Below are positions 1 through 10,861 of a stretch of 64,000 bases of DNA, one piece after another; position 1 is the stretch's first letter; each line of letters begins with the position of its first letter. Below the pieces are notes generated by a model, which did not search any database, was not told the DNA's origin, and saw nothing but the letters and a program-made list of their open reading frames with translations. Both the position numbers and the translations under genes were made by a program. This DNA is from Linanthus parryae (taxonomy: Eukaryota; Streptophyta; Magnoliopsida; Ericales; Polemoniaceae), in contig JALGPY010000010.1 of assembly GCA_023055425.1 (NCBI GenBank), positions 18,511,363-18,575,362 of the forward strand. Direction: 5' to 3'.

Positions 1-2190
1 GGTTCTTGTGTTATCTGAGTAGGTTTCTCCACAACATCTTGTGATCCTACTCATGTTCCATCAAACGGATCAATGTTCTATTGTGGTTCTTGAACCTTTC
101 AAGTTCTACTGTCCTCCCACTGTTTCTTTTAGAGACAATCTCTTCCTAGAAACACTGTGGTTCGAGAAACAAACAGTTTGTTCTCAATTAGGTTGTAGAA
201 ATAATATCCTTTTCAGGATATCCCACAAAACATTTATCCGACTTGGGTCCAAGTTCATTTGTAAACTCTTTTACATAAACCTCATAACCCCAAATATCTA
301 TGAATGACATACTAGGACACTTCCTAGTCCATATCTCATATGGTGTTTTTCATAATCTGTTTTTGATGGAATAAGGTTAAGGGCGAAATTTGCTGTAATT
401 AGAACATAGCCCCTAAAAGTAAACTGGAAGTTATGTTTGACTCATCATGGACCGAACCGTGTCCTACAAGGTTCGAACTCTCCTTTTAGACACGCCAAAC
501 CCATGTGGCGTGCCAGGTGGAGCGAGTTTTGGATCATATCCAATATTCCCATAGATTCTTGTCAAACTCTTGGCTCAAGTACTTTCTTCTATGATCCAAT
601 CGTAGAGTCTAAATACTTTTGCCAAGTTGGTTCACTACTTCATTCCTGAATACTTTGAACAATTCAAAGGATTCTGATTTGTTTCTTCATAAGATACACA
701 AATCCATATTTCTCTGATCCTATCAGTAAATATGATGAAGTACTAAAACCATCTTTAGTATTTGTGCTTAGCGGCCTTCATACATCAATATGCATGATTC
801 CCAAAAGATCATATCTTTGCCTAATAAGTCTTACATGTCTCATATGATTCAATAATCAAATGAGTCCCCGAAATCCATCCTAATGGAGTTCTAGATATGT
901 ATCTCTTATTTATGGGCCTAAACGATAATGCTAAAGATAAGTGAAGTTCATATCATTATATGCAAACCTCTAGGTATTAATGTTATAGATGAAATTATCA
1001 TGATCATGGATATAGAATCCACTTAGACAAAATTGCATTACAATAATGCATACCATAATAAATGGAACAACATTTGTCCTTTTATTATGATAAGGAGCTT
1101 TCTTGTCCAAACAAGAAACTATGATAATGGTCCTACTCATAGCAGGGACATTATCCCTTTTGTCTAATTCATGAACAATTTCTGAAAGGTAGAAATAATT
1201 CCCCTACGGCTTTTCAGCAACCCTTTGCTTCATAGCCCCACGTGTAGGATTATTTCTTCCTTATCCAATTGTCTTCGTCTCTTGAGATCCTCCACATTTC
1301 TATAAATGTGAGATCCTCATCTAGTATCATATACTCTTGATGATGAGATAGACACATTGAATTTTATAATAAAATACCTAAGTAGGAATTCATAATTCCT
1401 TTATTATTTACTTCCATGTACTTTGGGTAGTCTCTCTTCCTCTATACCACCTATGGGACTTCGAGGCAACTTGGTTTTAGCAACAGGCTTGCTTTATACT
1501 CATGGGTTCGGCGCAAACCATTTGCCCTTACCCATGCTGTTAACTATTAACAGTTTTTGCCCATGCCCATTATGAGTGTTTTGTTTAGTGATTTTTCAAT
1601 CATCTTTAAAACAAAACTGTAATTGCATCCAATGCAATTCTTGGTCCACTTGGGAGAATAACTATATACTCTTTATCTATCTTATAGATAACTCCCAATA
1701 ACTAAGCTTTCAATCCTATTGAGATAGTTTAGTTTGCGCTTCACCTCTTGCTTCAGCAGCCACACATTACTAACTTGTATCGTCGCGTCATATCTCGATG
1801 AACTAAGTCGCCTTGCTTTGGCAAGCCCGAACTTATTCCATCTTGATCATGACGAGTGCTAAGCAAGAGATTGCAAAGTGGAGCAACTCCTCAAGCCTTT
1901 CATGACAAGCTCGTATGATCATATCATATGCCTCCAAATTTCTCATCTTGCTTCCAAAGCTCAGAGTCCATGGGAGCTTGACATGAGACAAGTTACATCC
2001 AAAGAACCATTCTTTGATGCTCCTTCCATAAGGCTTTAGTGTGTTTTGGTAGTTGGTGGGAAGAGAGATTTATGCTCTACAATGTACAACATATTTCCTT
2101 TACTTGAGAACAATTCTCAATTTTATACCAATCTAGAAAATAGATTCCAGATATCTTGTCCATCTCATGGACATAAAGTCGTGTTTGTTT
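1..2190 (-). pseudogene. Decayed copia gag-pol of element A
   Basis: Reverse-strand sequence that aligns by eye, segment by segment, with the gag-protease-integrase part of elements C, D and F. Positions 1-120 match the linker between integrase and reverse transcriptase. Positions 230-660 match the integrase C-terminal half, about 660-1570 match integrase, protease and zinc-knuckle regions, and 1900-2190 match the gag N-terminal part. No long open frame survives. About 1610-1890 is not gag but a second copy of the family's leader sequence, also present at about 2420-2700, so gag was broken by an internal rearrangement. Non-functional. Confidence 0.7.
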
Positions 2191-2229
2191 GTTTAATGCG
2201 ATGGGTATTCAACACTTATAGGATTATAC

Positions 2230-4030
2230 AAAGCATTGTGACGTATAACTATATTCAACAAGGATTTAAATTATTAAATATAGCTCCCACTATTTTTCTC
2301 GGATTAATAGCCCTCACTATTAATGCGGAAAATATTTTATTTTCTAGTGGGTCCAAGATCCCTTTTCACTTCTTCTTGAGCTTGCTTTGGCAAGTCACCC
2401 AAGAATTGGTTATTAGGTAGGAACCATTCCAATTGCATCCCATGCAACTCTTGGTCCAATTAGGTGAATAACTCTTTATTCTTTATCCTTTAGATAACAC
2501 CTAATTGTCATGCCTCTAAGCTCATCAATCCAATTGACTCTTGCCTAGTTGCGTCCAACCTCTTGCTTTCAACATACACGCATTACTTGCTTGCGTCGTC
2601 CGCAACACACCATGGAAAATTAAAATCGCCTTGCTTTGGCAAGCCCGAATTTTAATAGCCCACGATCATGAAGGGTGTTTTGACAAGAGAAGGCAAAACG
2701 CAATATTTAATTGAGGGATTTCTTTTAAGTTGTTTGGTTGATCTTATCAACACGGTCTACTTATTTGGATTGGGCCATCCACAATAAAAGACCAACCTTG
2801 TTTATTATTATCTTGTTATCGTTTTGCTTGTAGCGCCATACACACAAAATAAATAACAAGGCATGAATAATAAACATCCACAAAACAAAAAAAAACGTGG
2901 CATGGATATGGCCTCTAGACTAATAATATTATCAAGCCAATGATAATATCTAATTGCCCTAAAGTGCCGAGCTCATCTCCATGTGCTCCACCATAGCTGC
3001 GCGTCTAGGGATGTCTTTTGGCTCCTTTGGTTCTCCAGTCTTCTTCTCCATGCTCTTGGCTATCATCTAAATATTTCTAATTCTAGCCTAACATCTAGAA
3101 TAAATAAATAACAAAAGCCTCACATGTCGAGGAGAAAAAGACGACTCGCAGGCCGTAAAACCTAATTAATTATTACATTAATTTGATCAGCTCGCAGGCC
3201 GTAAACCAAACCACAAAACAATAAACATCCACAATCCTAGGCCATATCCATCCACCATGCAACAAAGCACATAATACAGTTAAAACCAATTTTTAACGCG
3301 CTTGTTTAATTTTAATGAAATTGGGTAACTAGGGTTTCACAACGGTCCAAAGGATTTACCAAAGAATGGCCGAAATCAACCAAGGAACCGCCACACTAGG
3401 CCCGGGCCGGCCGGCCCCTAGCCCACACGGCTAGGCCGTGTGCTAGGGTGTGCCGGCCCCTCTTGTGCCGTGTGTTACTTGGGCGGCAAGGAGAGAGAGG
3501 GGCGGTCCCTACATGGGCCACACCTCCTCATGGAATTGTTTCCATAAACAATTCATGGAATTATTTTCATAAACAATACATGGAATTGTTTCCATAAACA
3601 ATTCATGGAATTGTTTTCATAAACAATACATGGAATTGTTTCCATAAACAATTCCTTCCTTGTTGGGTTGTTTCCAAAACACCCTTATGGTATTGTTTCC
3701 AAAATAATTCTTTCCTTGGTTCCCAAGTTTAGTTGTTTCCATAAACAACTTCTTACTTGTTGCCCAAGTTTAATTATTTCCATACTTGGAAAACCCCTTT
3801 TCCAAGCATGTGCCCAAACCCTAATTTTTTCAAGAACCCAATTATTCACATCCTATGTGATTAAACTCACCAATTCTAACATCCAATGTTAAATTGGGTC
3901 TTGTTTGTTTGAATCAAATTCAATATTGCATCTACTATGCCAATTTTTCAGTTTTCGCGTAATAAACAATAATACGGTGTATGAACTGAAATCGTAAACA
4001 CATAATATCATGTTATGCTCTACGACCTGT
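2230..4030 (-). other. Leader (5' untranslated region) of element A
   Basis: Non-coding sequence between the primer site and gag. It shares blocks with the leaders of C, D and F, including the 'cttgctttggcaag' block, paired 'gcaggccgtaaa' motifs near 3150 and 3190, and a GC-rich patch near 3400-3470. No conserved reading frame was seen. It holds the 25-bp hairpin repeat array annotated separately. Confidence 0.6.
3530..3654 (-). repeat. Five tandem 25-bp hairpin repeats in the leader of A
   Basis: Five adjacent 25-bp units start at 3530, 3555, 3580, 3605 and 3630. Units 1, 3 and 5 contain the arms GAATTGTTT and AAACAATTC around a CCAT loop, a perfect 9-bp stem. Units 2 and 4 are slightly changed, so the array reads as an alternating 50-bp dimer. 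A further single hairpin of the same design (arms AGTTGTTT/AAACAACT, loop CCAT) lies at 3731-3750. The related element C has one 10-bp-stem version at 14913-14936. Confidence 0.9.
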
Positions 4031-4043
4031 GGCTCTGATACCA
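4031..4043 (-). promoter_or_regulatory. tRNA-Met primer binding site of A
   Basis: On the minus strand this reads TGGTATCAGAGCC, the usual plant initiator-tRNA-Met primer site. It lies one base inside the 5' LTR boundary at 4045, which fixes the element's orientation. Confidence 0.9.
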
Positions 4044-4044
4044 C

Positions 4045-5476
4045 TGTTGGGTTTTGACGTAGGTAACGCAGCGGAATAACAAAAATTAATCCTACTCAAA
4101 GCCCACCAAGGATCACAGGAAGAGACATCATAACATGATCAAGGACATAGAAGATGTGTACCTTTTTGATTTGTGAGATCACACGAAGAATGATGTCCTC
4201 GTCTCTACGGTTGATCCACGTCTAGAGGTGAGATCTAGATTCTTCCTTCAATCAAGTGCTAGCTTGAACCTTGGAGGAAGAGGGATGAAGATCAAAGCAA
4301 CAAATCACCAAAGGGCACAAGAGAGGGGGGCGGCCCTCTCTTGCCGTCGGGTAGGGGGGCGGACGGGTGGCTAGGGTTTCGGCCCTAGCACCTTGTCTTG
4401 CTCTCTCTTTTTGCTCTCTCCCACTTTTTGTGTTATGACTAATAATAACTCATCAAGTGGGAAGGAAGCTAGAGCCTCCTTTATATACTCCAACAACTCC
4501 TTGTTGTTTCCATAAAAGAGTTTTCTTGTTCTAGTAGGACTAGAACTATTCCCTTCCTTGCAAATTAGTCCTACTAAGTTTGCAAGGTGTTGCACAATGA
4601 TCCTTCTATTAATTAATCCATATTAATTAATCCCAAATCTAGCTCTACTCTATTTGACGTGTGACCCCATAGGTTTCTATATAGTTGGTAGTAACTATTA
4701 CTAACATGGAGCGGTGTCTAGCAACACATCCATGCAACCCAACCAATAGAAATAGTCAGTGATCCCGACAAACCTTTGTGCCCAATATATCATATTGCAT
4801 TATCCCTTTGTCTCCATATCCGGATTGGACACGAGACATAAATAGTCACACTCGTATATCCAATCCATAGTTCCTCGATCCTGGGAATATGCTTATGCTT
4901 GCAGATAACATTAATATCTATATATTAATTTATTTGAGTCTGGCCAGACATTCAATAAGCCTCATCCCTCGAGTGGCCGTGGATATTTACCCCCATTATG
5001 TGGGAGGGACAAATCCTATCTACATCACTACGATCTCTAAGCTTGCTTCCTATCACGCCCGATAGCCACCTTTATGATTACCCAGTTACGGTGTAACGTT
5101 TGATAACATCAAAGCGCAATATTTCACAACTAGAGTATCTAGTGACTTCAAGTCCAAGGATTGCAATAATATTAGCACTACGAAAAGCGATTGTGACTTC
5201 ACATAATCTAATGTATCCTTTTCGTCGTGGGTCATCCAGTATGCCATTACTCCTAATGCATACCCATGTGTTGGATCATGATATCTCCATATCAATCCAA
5301 CCCCATACTAGTCTATAGATGATTGTCCCATTAATCATTATAATTGACTAGGGATATTTAAGAATATAACACCTTATATTCTAAGGACTTCATTCATGTT
5401 AGCGTATCTCCATATCGATAACATAATGAATCGTAAATCCATATATTTGTCATAATTAATTGATTGCCTCTAGGGC
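4045..5476 (-). repeat. 5' LTR of element A (tip lost)
   Basis: LTR of about 1.43 kb. Its right end should read into 'gcatctattccaaca', but after CTAGGGC at 5470-5476 it continues with element B pol sequence. A TATA-like 'ctttatatactcc' near 4481 (minus-strand transcription) and the TTAATTAAT-CC-ATATTAATTAAT dyad near 4608-4630 are shared with the other LTRs of the family. Confidence 0.85.
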
Positions 5477-7398
5477 CTAAATCGGATAAGTGTAAGTTTG
5501 TGGGGTACCCTTAGGAAACTAAGGGTTACCACTTCTACAATCCAACCGAGAACAAAGTGTTTGTTGCTCGGACCGGCGTGTTTCTAGAAAGAGAGTTTGT
5601 CTCTAAAGAAGCAAGTGGGAGGAATGTAGAACTTGAAGAAGTCCAAGTACCACAAATCACTGAACCGATTATGGAACATGAACAGGAACGACAAGCAGTT
5701 GTGGAGCCACCTGTTCAGGTAACACAAGAGCTTCGTAGATCTAGTAGAGTGCGCCAGGAACCCGAGAGGTATGGACTTCTCGTAACTGATTCCGGTGACA
5801 CGATGCTCATAGATGATGAGCCTACTACCTATGAGGAGGCCATAGTGGCCCAGACTCTCAGAAGTGGCTAGAAGCCATGAGATTCGAGATGGAATCCATG
5901 TATACCAACAAAGTATGGACTTTGGCGGGAACCACCTGATGGGGCGCGGCCCATAGGGTGCAAGTGGGTCTTCAAGAAGAAGATCGACATGGATGGTAAT
6001 GTGATTACCTATAAGGGCCGATTGGTGGCTAAAGGATTCAGACAGATTCATGGTATTGACTATGATGAAACCTTTTCACCAGTCGCAATGACCAAATCCA
6101 TCCGAATCCTACTTGCGATTGCAGCATACCACGACTATGAAATTTGGCAGATGGATGTCAAAACAGCATTACTTTAAGGGAATCTCCTCGAGGACTTGTA
6201 TATGATACAACCATAGGGTTTTGAGGATCCAAAGCAAGCCAACAAAGTCTGTAAGCTGCAACGGTCCATTTATGGATTGAAGCAAGCTTCTAGGATTTGG
6301 AATCGACGTTTTGATGAAGTGGTCAAAGAGTTTGGCTTCATCAGAAACGAAGATGAGTCTTGTGTCTACAAGAAGGTTAGTGGGAGCTCTGTAGCTTTTC
6401 TCGTTTTGTATGTGGATGACATACTACTCATTGGAAACGACATTCCCATGCTGCAATCTGTGAAAGATTGGCTAGGAATGTGTTTCTCAATGAAGGACTT
6501 AGGGGAAGCAGCCTATATACTCGGTATAAAGATCTATAGAGATAGATCTAAGAGGTTGCTAGGCCTAAGTCAAAGTACATATATTGACAAGGTGTTGAAA
6601 CGGTTCAACATTCAAGATTCCAAGAAGGGATTCTTGTCCATGTCACATGAAATCACTCTTTCGAAGAGTGGTTGTCCTTCCAATGAGATTGAGAAGGAAC
6701 GCATGAGTAGGATTCCCTATGCCTCGGCCATAGGATCTATCATGTATGCCATGTTATGTACTAGACCAGATGTGTCATATGCCTTGAGTATGACAAGCAG
6801 ATACCAATCCAACCCGGGTGAGAGTCACTGGATTGCTGTCAAGAACATCCTAAAGTACTTGAGAAGAACTAAGGATGCTTTCTTGATATTTGGCGGTGAG
6901 GAAGAGTTGCGTGTAAGGGGTTACACTGATGCAAGCTTTCAAACTGACAGAGATGACTTTAGATCACAGTCGGGATATGTGTTTTGCCTGAATGGAGCAG
7001 CGGTGAGCTGGAAGAGTTCCAAGCAAGAGACGGTAGCTGATTCTACAACAGAGGCTGAGTACATTGCTGCAAATGGCGCAGCAAAGGAGGCTGTTTGGAT
7101 CAGAAATTTTGTTTCTGAACTTGGTGTGGTCCCTAGAATTGCGGATCCAGTGGAGTTGTTCTGCGACAACACTGGGGCGATCGCGCAATCAAAGGAACCC
7201 AGATCGCACCAGAAGTCCAAGCACGTTCTCAGGAAGTTTCATCTGATTCGAGATATTATCGATAGAGGAGACGTTCGGATATGCAAGATTCCTACAGATG
7301 ATAATCTGTCAGACCCGCTTACGAAGCCTCTCACGCAGTGGAAGCATGAAGGGCACACTAGGAGTATGGGCATACGAGATGCGCCAGATTGGCTCTAG
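5470..7398 (+). pseudogene. Copia pol fragment of B: RT and RNase H
   Basis: Encodes the end of the integrase-RT linker, the copia reverse transcriptase and RNase H up to the natural TAG at 7396-7398. Visible motifs are a QMDVKTA block near 6150, the catalytic YVDDILLIGND at about 6409-6440, YILGIKIYRDR near 6510, and the RNase H segments SWKSSKQETVADSTTEAEY near 7000-7060 and KSKHVLRKFHLIRD near 7217-7255. Breaks: a frameshift pair between about 5840 and 5940, and in-frame stops at about 6176 and 6213. The frame is clean from about 6277 to the end, giving 373 codons. Part of a dead polyprotein. Confidence 0.88.
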
Positions 7399-7401
7399 TG
7401 C

Positions 7402-7412
7402 AAGTGGGAGAC
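7402..7412 (+). promoter_or_regulatory. Polypurine tract of B
   Basis: AAGTGGGAGAC lies directly before the TG of the 3' LTR. The same sequence abuts the 3' LTRs of D, F and H on the minus strand, so this is the family's plus-strand DNA primer site. Confidence 0.8.
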
Positions 7413-8843
7413 TGTTGGAATAGATGCCCTAGAGGCAATCTAGTTTAGTATGAATTTGTATATGGCTAGAAAATTCATTTATTATTTATTGGATATTTAA
7501 TATAATGAAGTCCTTAGATTTACAATTGTGTTGTTTATCTTAAATATCCCTAGTCAAGTATAATGATTAATGGGACAATCATCTATAGACTAGTATGGGG
7601 TTGGATTGATATGGAGATATCACGATCCAACACATAGGTGTGCATTACGGAATGTTGCACTGGATTGAACCATCTCCGAGAAGGCTACATACACGTTATG
7701 TTGAGTCACAAGCGCTTCTCGCGGTGCAATCGTATTGTCATCCTTAGACTCGAAGTCACTAGATATTCTAGTTGTGGATCATTGTGATCTTTGTAGCGTT
7801 AAACGCTACACCGTAACTGGGTAGTTATAAAGGCGTGTACTGGATACAATGAGAAGCAAGCTTAGAGATCGTAGTGGACGTAGAGAGGATTTGTCCCTCC
7901 CACATAACGGGAGCAAATATCCTAGGCCACTCGAGGGATAGTGCTTATAGAATGTCTGGCCAGACTCAAATAAATCAATATGGGATATTGATGTTATTTG
8001 CACGAATAAGGCTATTCCCATGGATCGAGAAACTATGGATTGGATATACGAGTGTGACTTGTATGTCTCGTGTCCAATCCGGATATGGAGGCAAAGGGAT
8101 GAGACAGTTACTTGTACAAAGGTTGTCAAGATGACTATTCTATTAGTTGGCTAGAATGGATGTTTTGCTAGAGACCGCTCCATATTAGCAAATAGTTGCT
8201 ACCAACTAGATAGAACCTATGGGGTCACACGCTATATAGAGTTGAACTAGATTTGGGAATTAATTAATTGGATTAATTAATTAGAAGGATCACTTTGCAA
8301 GCCCTTGCAAACTTAGTAGGGACTAATTTGCAAGGAAGGGACTAAATTGAATTCTAGTTGGACTAGAATAAGTCCTTTAGGTAGTTAACAAGGAGTTGTT
8401 GGACTATATAAAGGACCCTCCTTCCTTCCTTCCCATAAATTATGATCATTAGTGAACATAACAAGAGTGGGAGAGAACAAAAGGAGAGAGAGCAAGCAAC
8501 AAAGAGGGCCCGACGCCGCCCCTTGCCGCCGCCCTCGTCCCCGTCGGCCAAAAGAGGCCGAGACCCTCTTTTGGGTCTCGTTTTGCGTGATTCCTTCTTC
8601 CTCTTCCTATTCCGGGCTAGAACCAAGGAGTTTGGGAGATCTAGGATCAACTCTAGGCGTGGATCAACTATAGAGAACGTGACATTATTCGCGTTTGAAG
8701 TCATCAAGGAGAACCCAAAGGTGTGTTTATGATTTCTAACCTTTACCATCGTTATGCATCTTGACTTGTGATCCTTGGAGGGTTTTGCATGGTTTTATGT
8801 TTGATTATGCTTCCGTTGTGCGATCCATGAATCAAAACCTACA
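7413..8843 (+). repeat. 3' LTR of element B
   Basis: A 1431-bp LTR running from TGTTGGAATAG to AAACCTACA. Most sister LTRs end in CCCTACA, so one C appears lost. A TATA box (TATATAAAGG) lies at 8405-8414, about 120 bp downstream of an A/T-rich TTAATTAATT dyad at about 8258-8284. The right edge falls inside the PMD reading frame and supplies its artificial stop codon. Confidence 0.9.
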
Positions 8844-9495
8844 GAAGTTTCGCAGGTGTCCATCGTGTGGAAATTTTCTTTACCTTCGACAAGCATTCCT
8901 CCATCTGCTTGTACAGAGCAAGTTGTGCATCATTCATCAAAGGACTCAGAGGATCTACCTCACCAACAAGAGAAAGATCATACAACATGTGTACATCTTC
9001 CAGAGTGGGAGAAGCCTCGAACTCAGCAAAGTGGAAGGTGTGAGTCACAGGCGAATAGCGGGAAAGAAGGTTTAGAAGCATGGACTGGTCCAACTTCACG
9101 GCAGCACCTTTCATAGCACGAACTGCGAAATAGACGCCAACATTGTTCAATGCGATGGCATGGTGGGTCGATACATGGTCGATCAACTCATCCATGAAGT
9201 CCAATTTCTGGACAAACGCCTGGGTAGAGATTGCAGTATGGTGGAAAAACCAATTTTCAACCCCTAATCAAACCACATCCTTGGAATCGATCAATTCTAG
9301 CATGGCCGCGTTAACAGGTGGGGTCAATGTTTGCAACTCTCCTGAGGGAACAGGGGTCGGAAGGTTCTTCACCTTAAACCTAGCGTGATAAAAATCTTTT
9401 CCGCCCGAATAGGGGGCTTTCCGCCATAAGATTTTGGGAAGATCAGGTATTTCTTCAGCCTCTTTAATGGGTTTAGATCCTTTTGTCTTTGCCAT
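8839..9495 (-). pseudogene. Plant mobile domain (PMD)-like reading frame, interrupted
   Basis: Minus-strand frame starting with ATG at 9495 (MAKTKGSKPIKE). The start is preceded by a pyrimidine-rich stretch ending in CAG, possibly a splice acceptor. Downstream segments such as ENWFFHHTAIS, FVQKLDFMDELIDH, AFVQ and FHFAEFEASPTLEDVHML resemble the PMD / aminotransferase-like mobile domain found in plant genes and transposons. There is one in-frame TGA at 9268-9270 where tryptophan is likely. After the second part the frame ends at a TAG (8839-8841) donated by the LTR of B, so the C-terminal half is missing. A TATA-like GATAAATAC on the minus strand near 10005 could be its promoter. Confidence 0.6.
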
Positions 9496-10275
9496 TCCTG
9501 CGGAAAAGAAAGAAAAAAAGGGGGAGAAATATACACACTCTCAGTTCGAATTTCAAGAATCAGTTCGAATTTCAGTTTGAATCAACTATGTTTTGTCTAG
9601 AGAAGATGAACAGTTCAGTGTCAATTCTGGTTTTGAAATTTCAGAATCGTTTATATTTCTTGGAATTTCAGAAGCCCCACATCCAAAATTGTTACAATCT
9701 GGTGATTAGATCAGTTCTGGGTTTAAGGAACAAGGTCTCTTTTGCAGTTTTCAACGAATGACATGTTTCAGATAGTCACGGGTTTGCAGATCCAATACAG
9801 TTCAAAGCATATATCAGTACGTTAAATGGAATAGAGCAAAGCCAACCTTGTTTTGGTAAAGCTTGCTTAGATGAAGCCAGTTGAAGGAGACGATTGACAA
9901 GAAAGAATTGATGATTGATCACTTGAATATGCTCTTGAAGGCTTTCGGGTATCATTCACTTTAATAGAAAGAAGTGATGCTTTGCAACAATGGAGAGCAC
10001 AGAGTATTTATCCAAAAACAATGAGGGGTTGCGTCCCTTCAGTAGTCGAATCGCAACCGTCACCATCGAATCGCGCAATCACAGGACAAGCTGACGTCAT
10101 GCCTAAAATCCTAAAAGACCAGACGGCACGACTCTAGGGATTTTAGGTCATAATGACGCGCACGGGGGCTGAATTTGCGCGTATTTGAATTGGTGTGTGG
10201 CGGCGACGCGTACATTGGTTTCTGCGCATTGAAGCCTATCCGGCTGTGTGCCTTCACGCGCAGAAAGGGGGCTAA
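9496..10275 (-). other. Upstream region of the PMD frame
   Basis: No coding potential that I can support. It contains GAATTTCAG-type repeats at 9540-9680, a minus-strand TATA-like motif near 10005, and a GC-rich stretch with several 'cgcgc' clusters from about 10140. The purine tract at 10263-10272 ends it. Confidence 0.4.
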
Positions 10276-10861
10276 TGTAGATAGGGCTTTCTGGACAGGC
10301 AGATCTTAGCCACGTGGCGACCATCTAGCACACCTAGTTGTGCTCCACACACACTAGATCACCAGTCGCGCTGATCCACGTGGGGGCTGCGAGAGAGGGC
10401 CCTCGCATACCACCACAGTAATTCCTGTCGCGCGCGAGCGACAACCAAGCCCGCGTGCGACCTTTAGTAACTGCTTTGAGAGATTTATGGCACGAGCTCT
10501 ATAAACCCGGTCAACCCGGTCAACCTCATAACGGTTCCGGTATACGATTACGAACGTGCCGTAACGGTCCCTATATACGCGGACGAACGTGCCGTTGTGG
10601 TAAAGCTAATTAAGCCGCCATTAATGGGCGCATTAACCCACTACAACTGTCACATTCTCCGTTATATATAGGATCGTTAACCCTTCCATAAAAGGGCGAA
10701 TCACCTGAGATACGCAGAAGCTCTGCCAAAATCCTGTTTCTCTCTCATACAGTGCTATTGTCTTACTCTCTCCCTACACACAACCTTACTCTTCCTGCGT
10801 TCTTTCTATCCCCTACTCTTGGCGTATATTGGATTCTCTCTGCAGGATTCTCTCGTACACA
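10276..10861 (+). repeat. Candidate gypsy-type 3' LTR of J (truncated)
   Basis: Starts with TGTAG directly after a purine tract. It contains a repeated 'gtcaacccg' patch near 10508-10530, two 'acgaacgtgccgt' repeats near 10551 and 10584, and a TATATATAGG promoter motif near 10663. It runs to the abrupt switch to copia C sequence at about 10861. Its second boundary is not visible, so the LTR status is tentative. Confidence 0.35.

Larger units (their letters stand above)
1..5476 (-). mobile_element. Copia element A, truncated at its 3' side (Angela/BARE-like)
   Basis: Ty1/copia retrotransposon read on the minus strand. The window opens inside its pol gene. Moving right come integrase, protease and gag remnants, a long leader, a tRNA-Met primer site and a complete-looking 5' LTR. 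The order and the sequence match copies C, D and F in this window, but A is the most diverged. The LTR start in this family (TGTTGGAATAG, then GCCCTAGAGGC) resembles the Angela/BARE clade; that is knowledge of the family, not a search result. A has a rearranged gag, an expanded hairpin array in its leader, and an LTR whose last bases are replaced by pol sequence of oppositely oriented element B. Confidence 0.85.
5470..8843 (+). mobile_element. Copia element B, 3' half with 3' LTR
   Basis: Plus-strand member of the same copia family as A, C, D, F and H. It begins abruptly in pol, between integrase and reverse transcriptase, and keeps reverse transcriptase, RNase H, the polypurine tract and a full 3' LTR. 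Everything upstream is missing. At its left edge it shares CTAGGGC with the LTR of A, so the 5' loss is a recombination or repair junction, not an insertion boundary. No target site duplication can be read. Confidence 0.88.
8844..10861 (+). mobile_element. Candidate Ty3/gypsy (Tat-like) 3' end fragment J
   Basis: The segment lies between the LTR of B and the truncated edge of C. It carries an antisense PMD reading frame, then a purine tract GAAAGGGGGC at 10263-10272, then an LTR-like region starting at TGTAG (10276) with a TATATATAGG promoter motif near 10663. An antisense extra ORF followed by a polypurine tract and LTR is an architecture I associate with some Tat-lineage gypsy elements. No gag or pol survives, so the assignment is an inference. 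It could instead be a host PMD gene next to unrelated repeats. Confidence 0.4.

Noticed and set aside
3530..3654. CRISPR-like regular repeat array
   Set aside because: The 25-bp units are directly adjacent with no spacers, and the DNA is a plant retrotransposon leader.
5584..6051. 155-codon minus-strand frame, with similar ones at 30506-31033 and elsewhere
   Set aside because: Shadow of the copia pol linker and RT read on the opposite strand.
7806..8129. Open frames of 60-116 codons inside copia LTRs (also near 35483 and 58944)
   Set aside because: They recur only because LTRs are repeated, differ in frame between copies and carry no motif.
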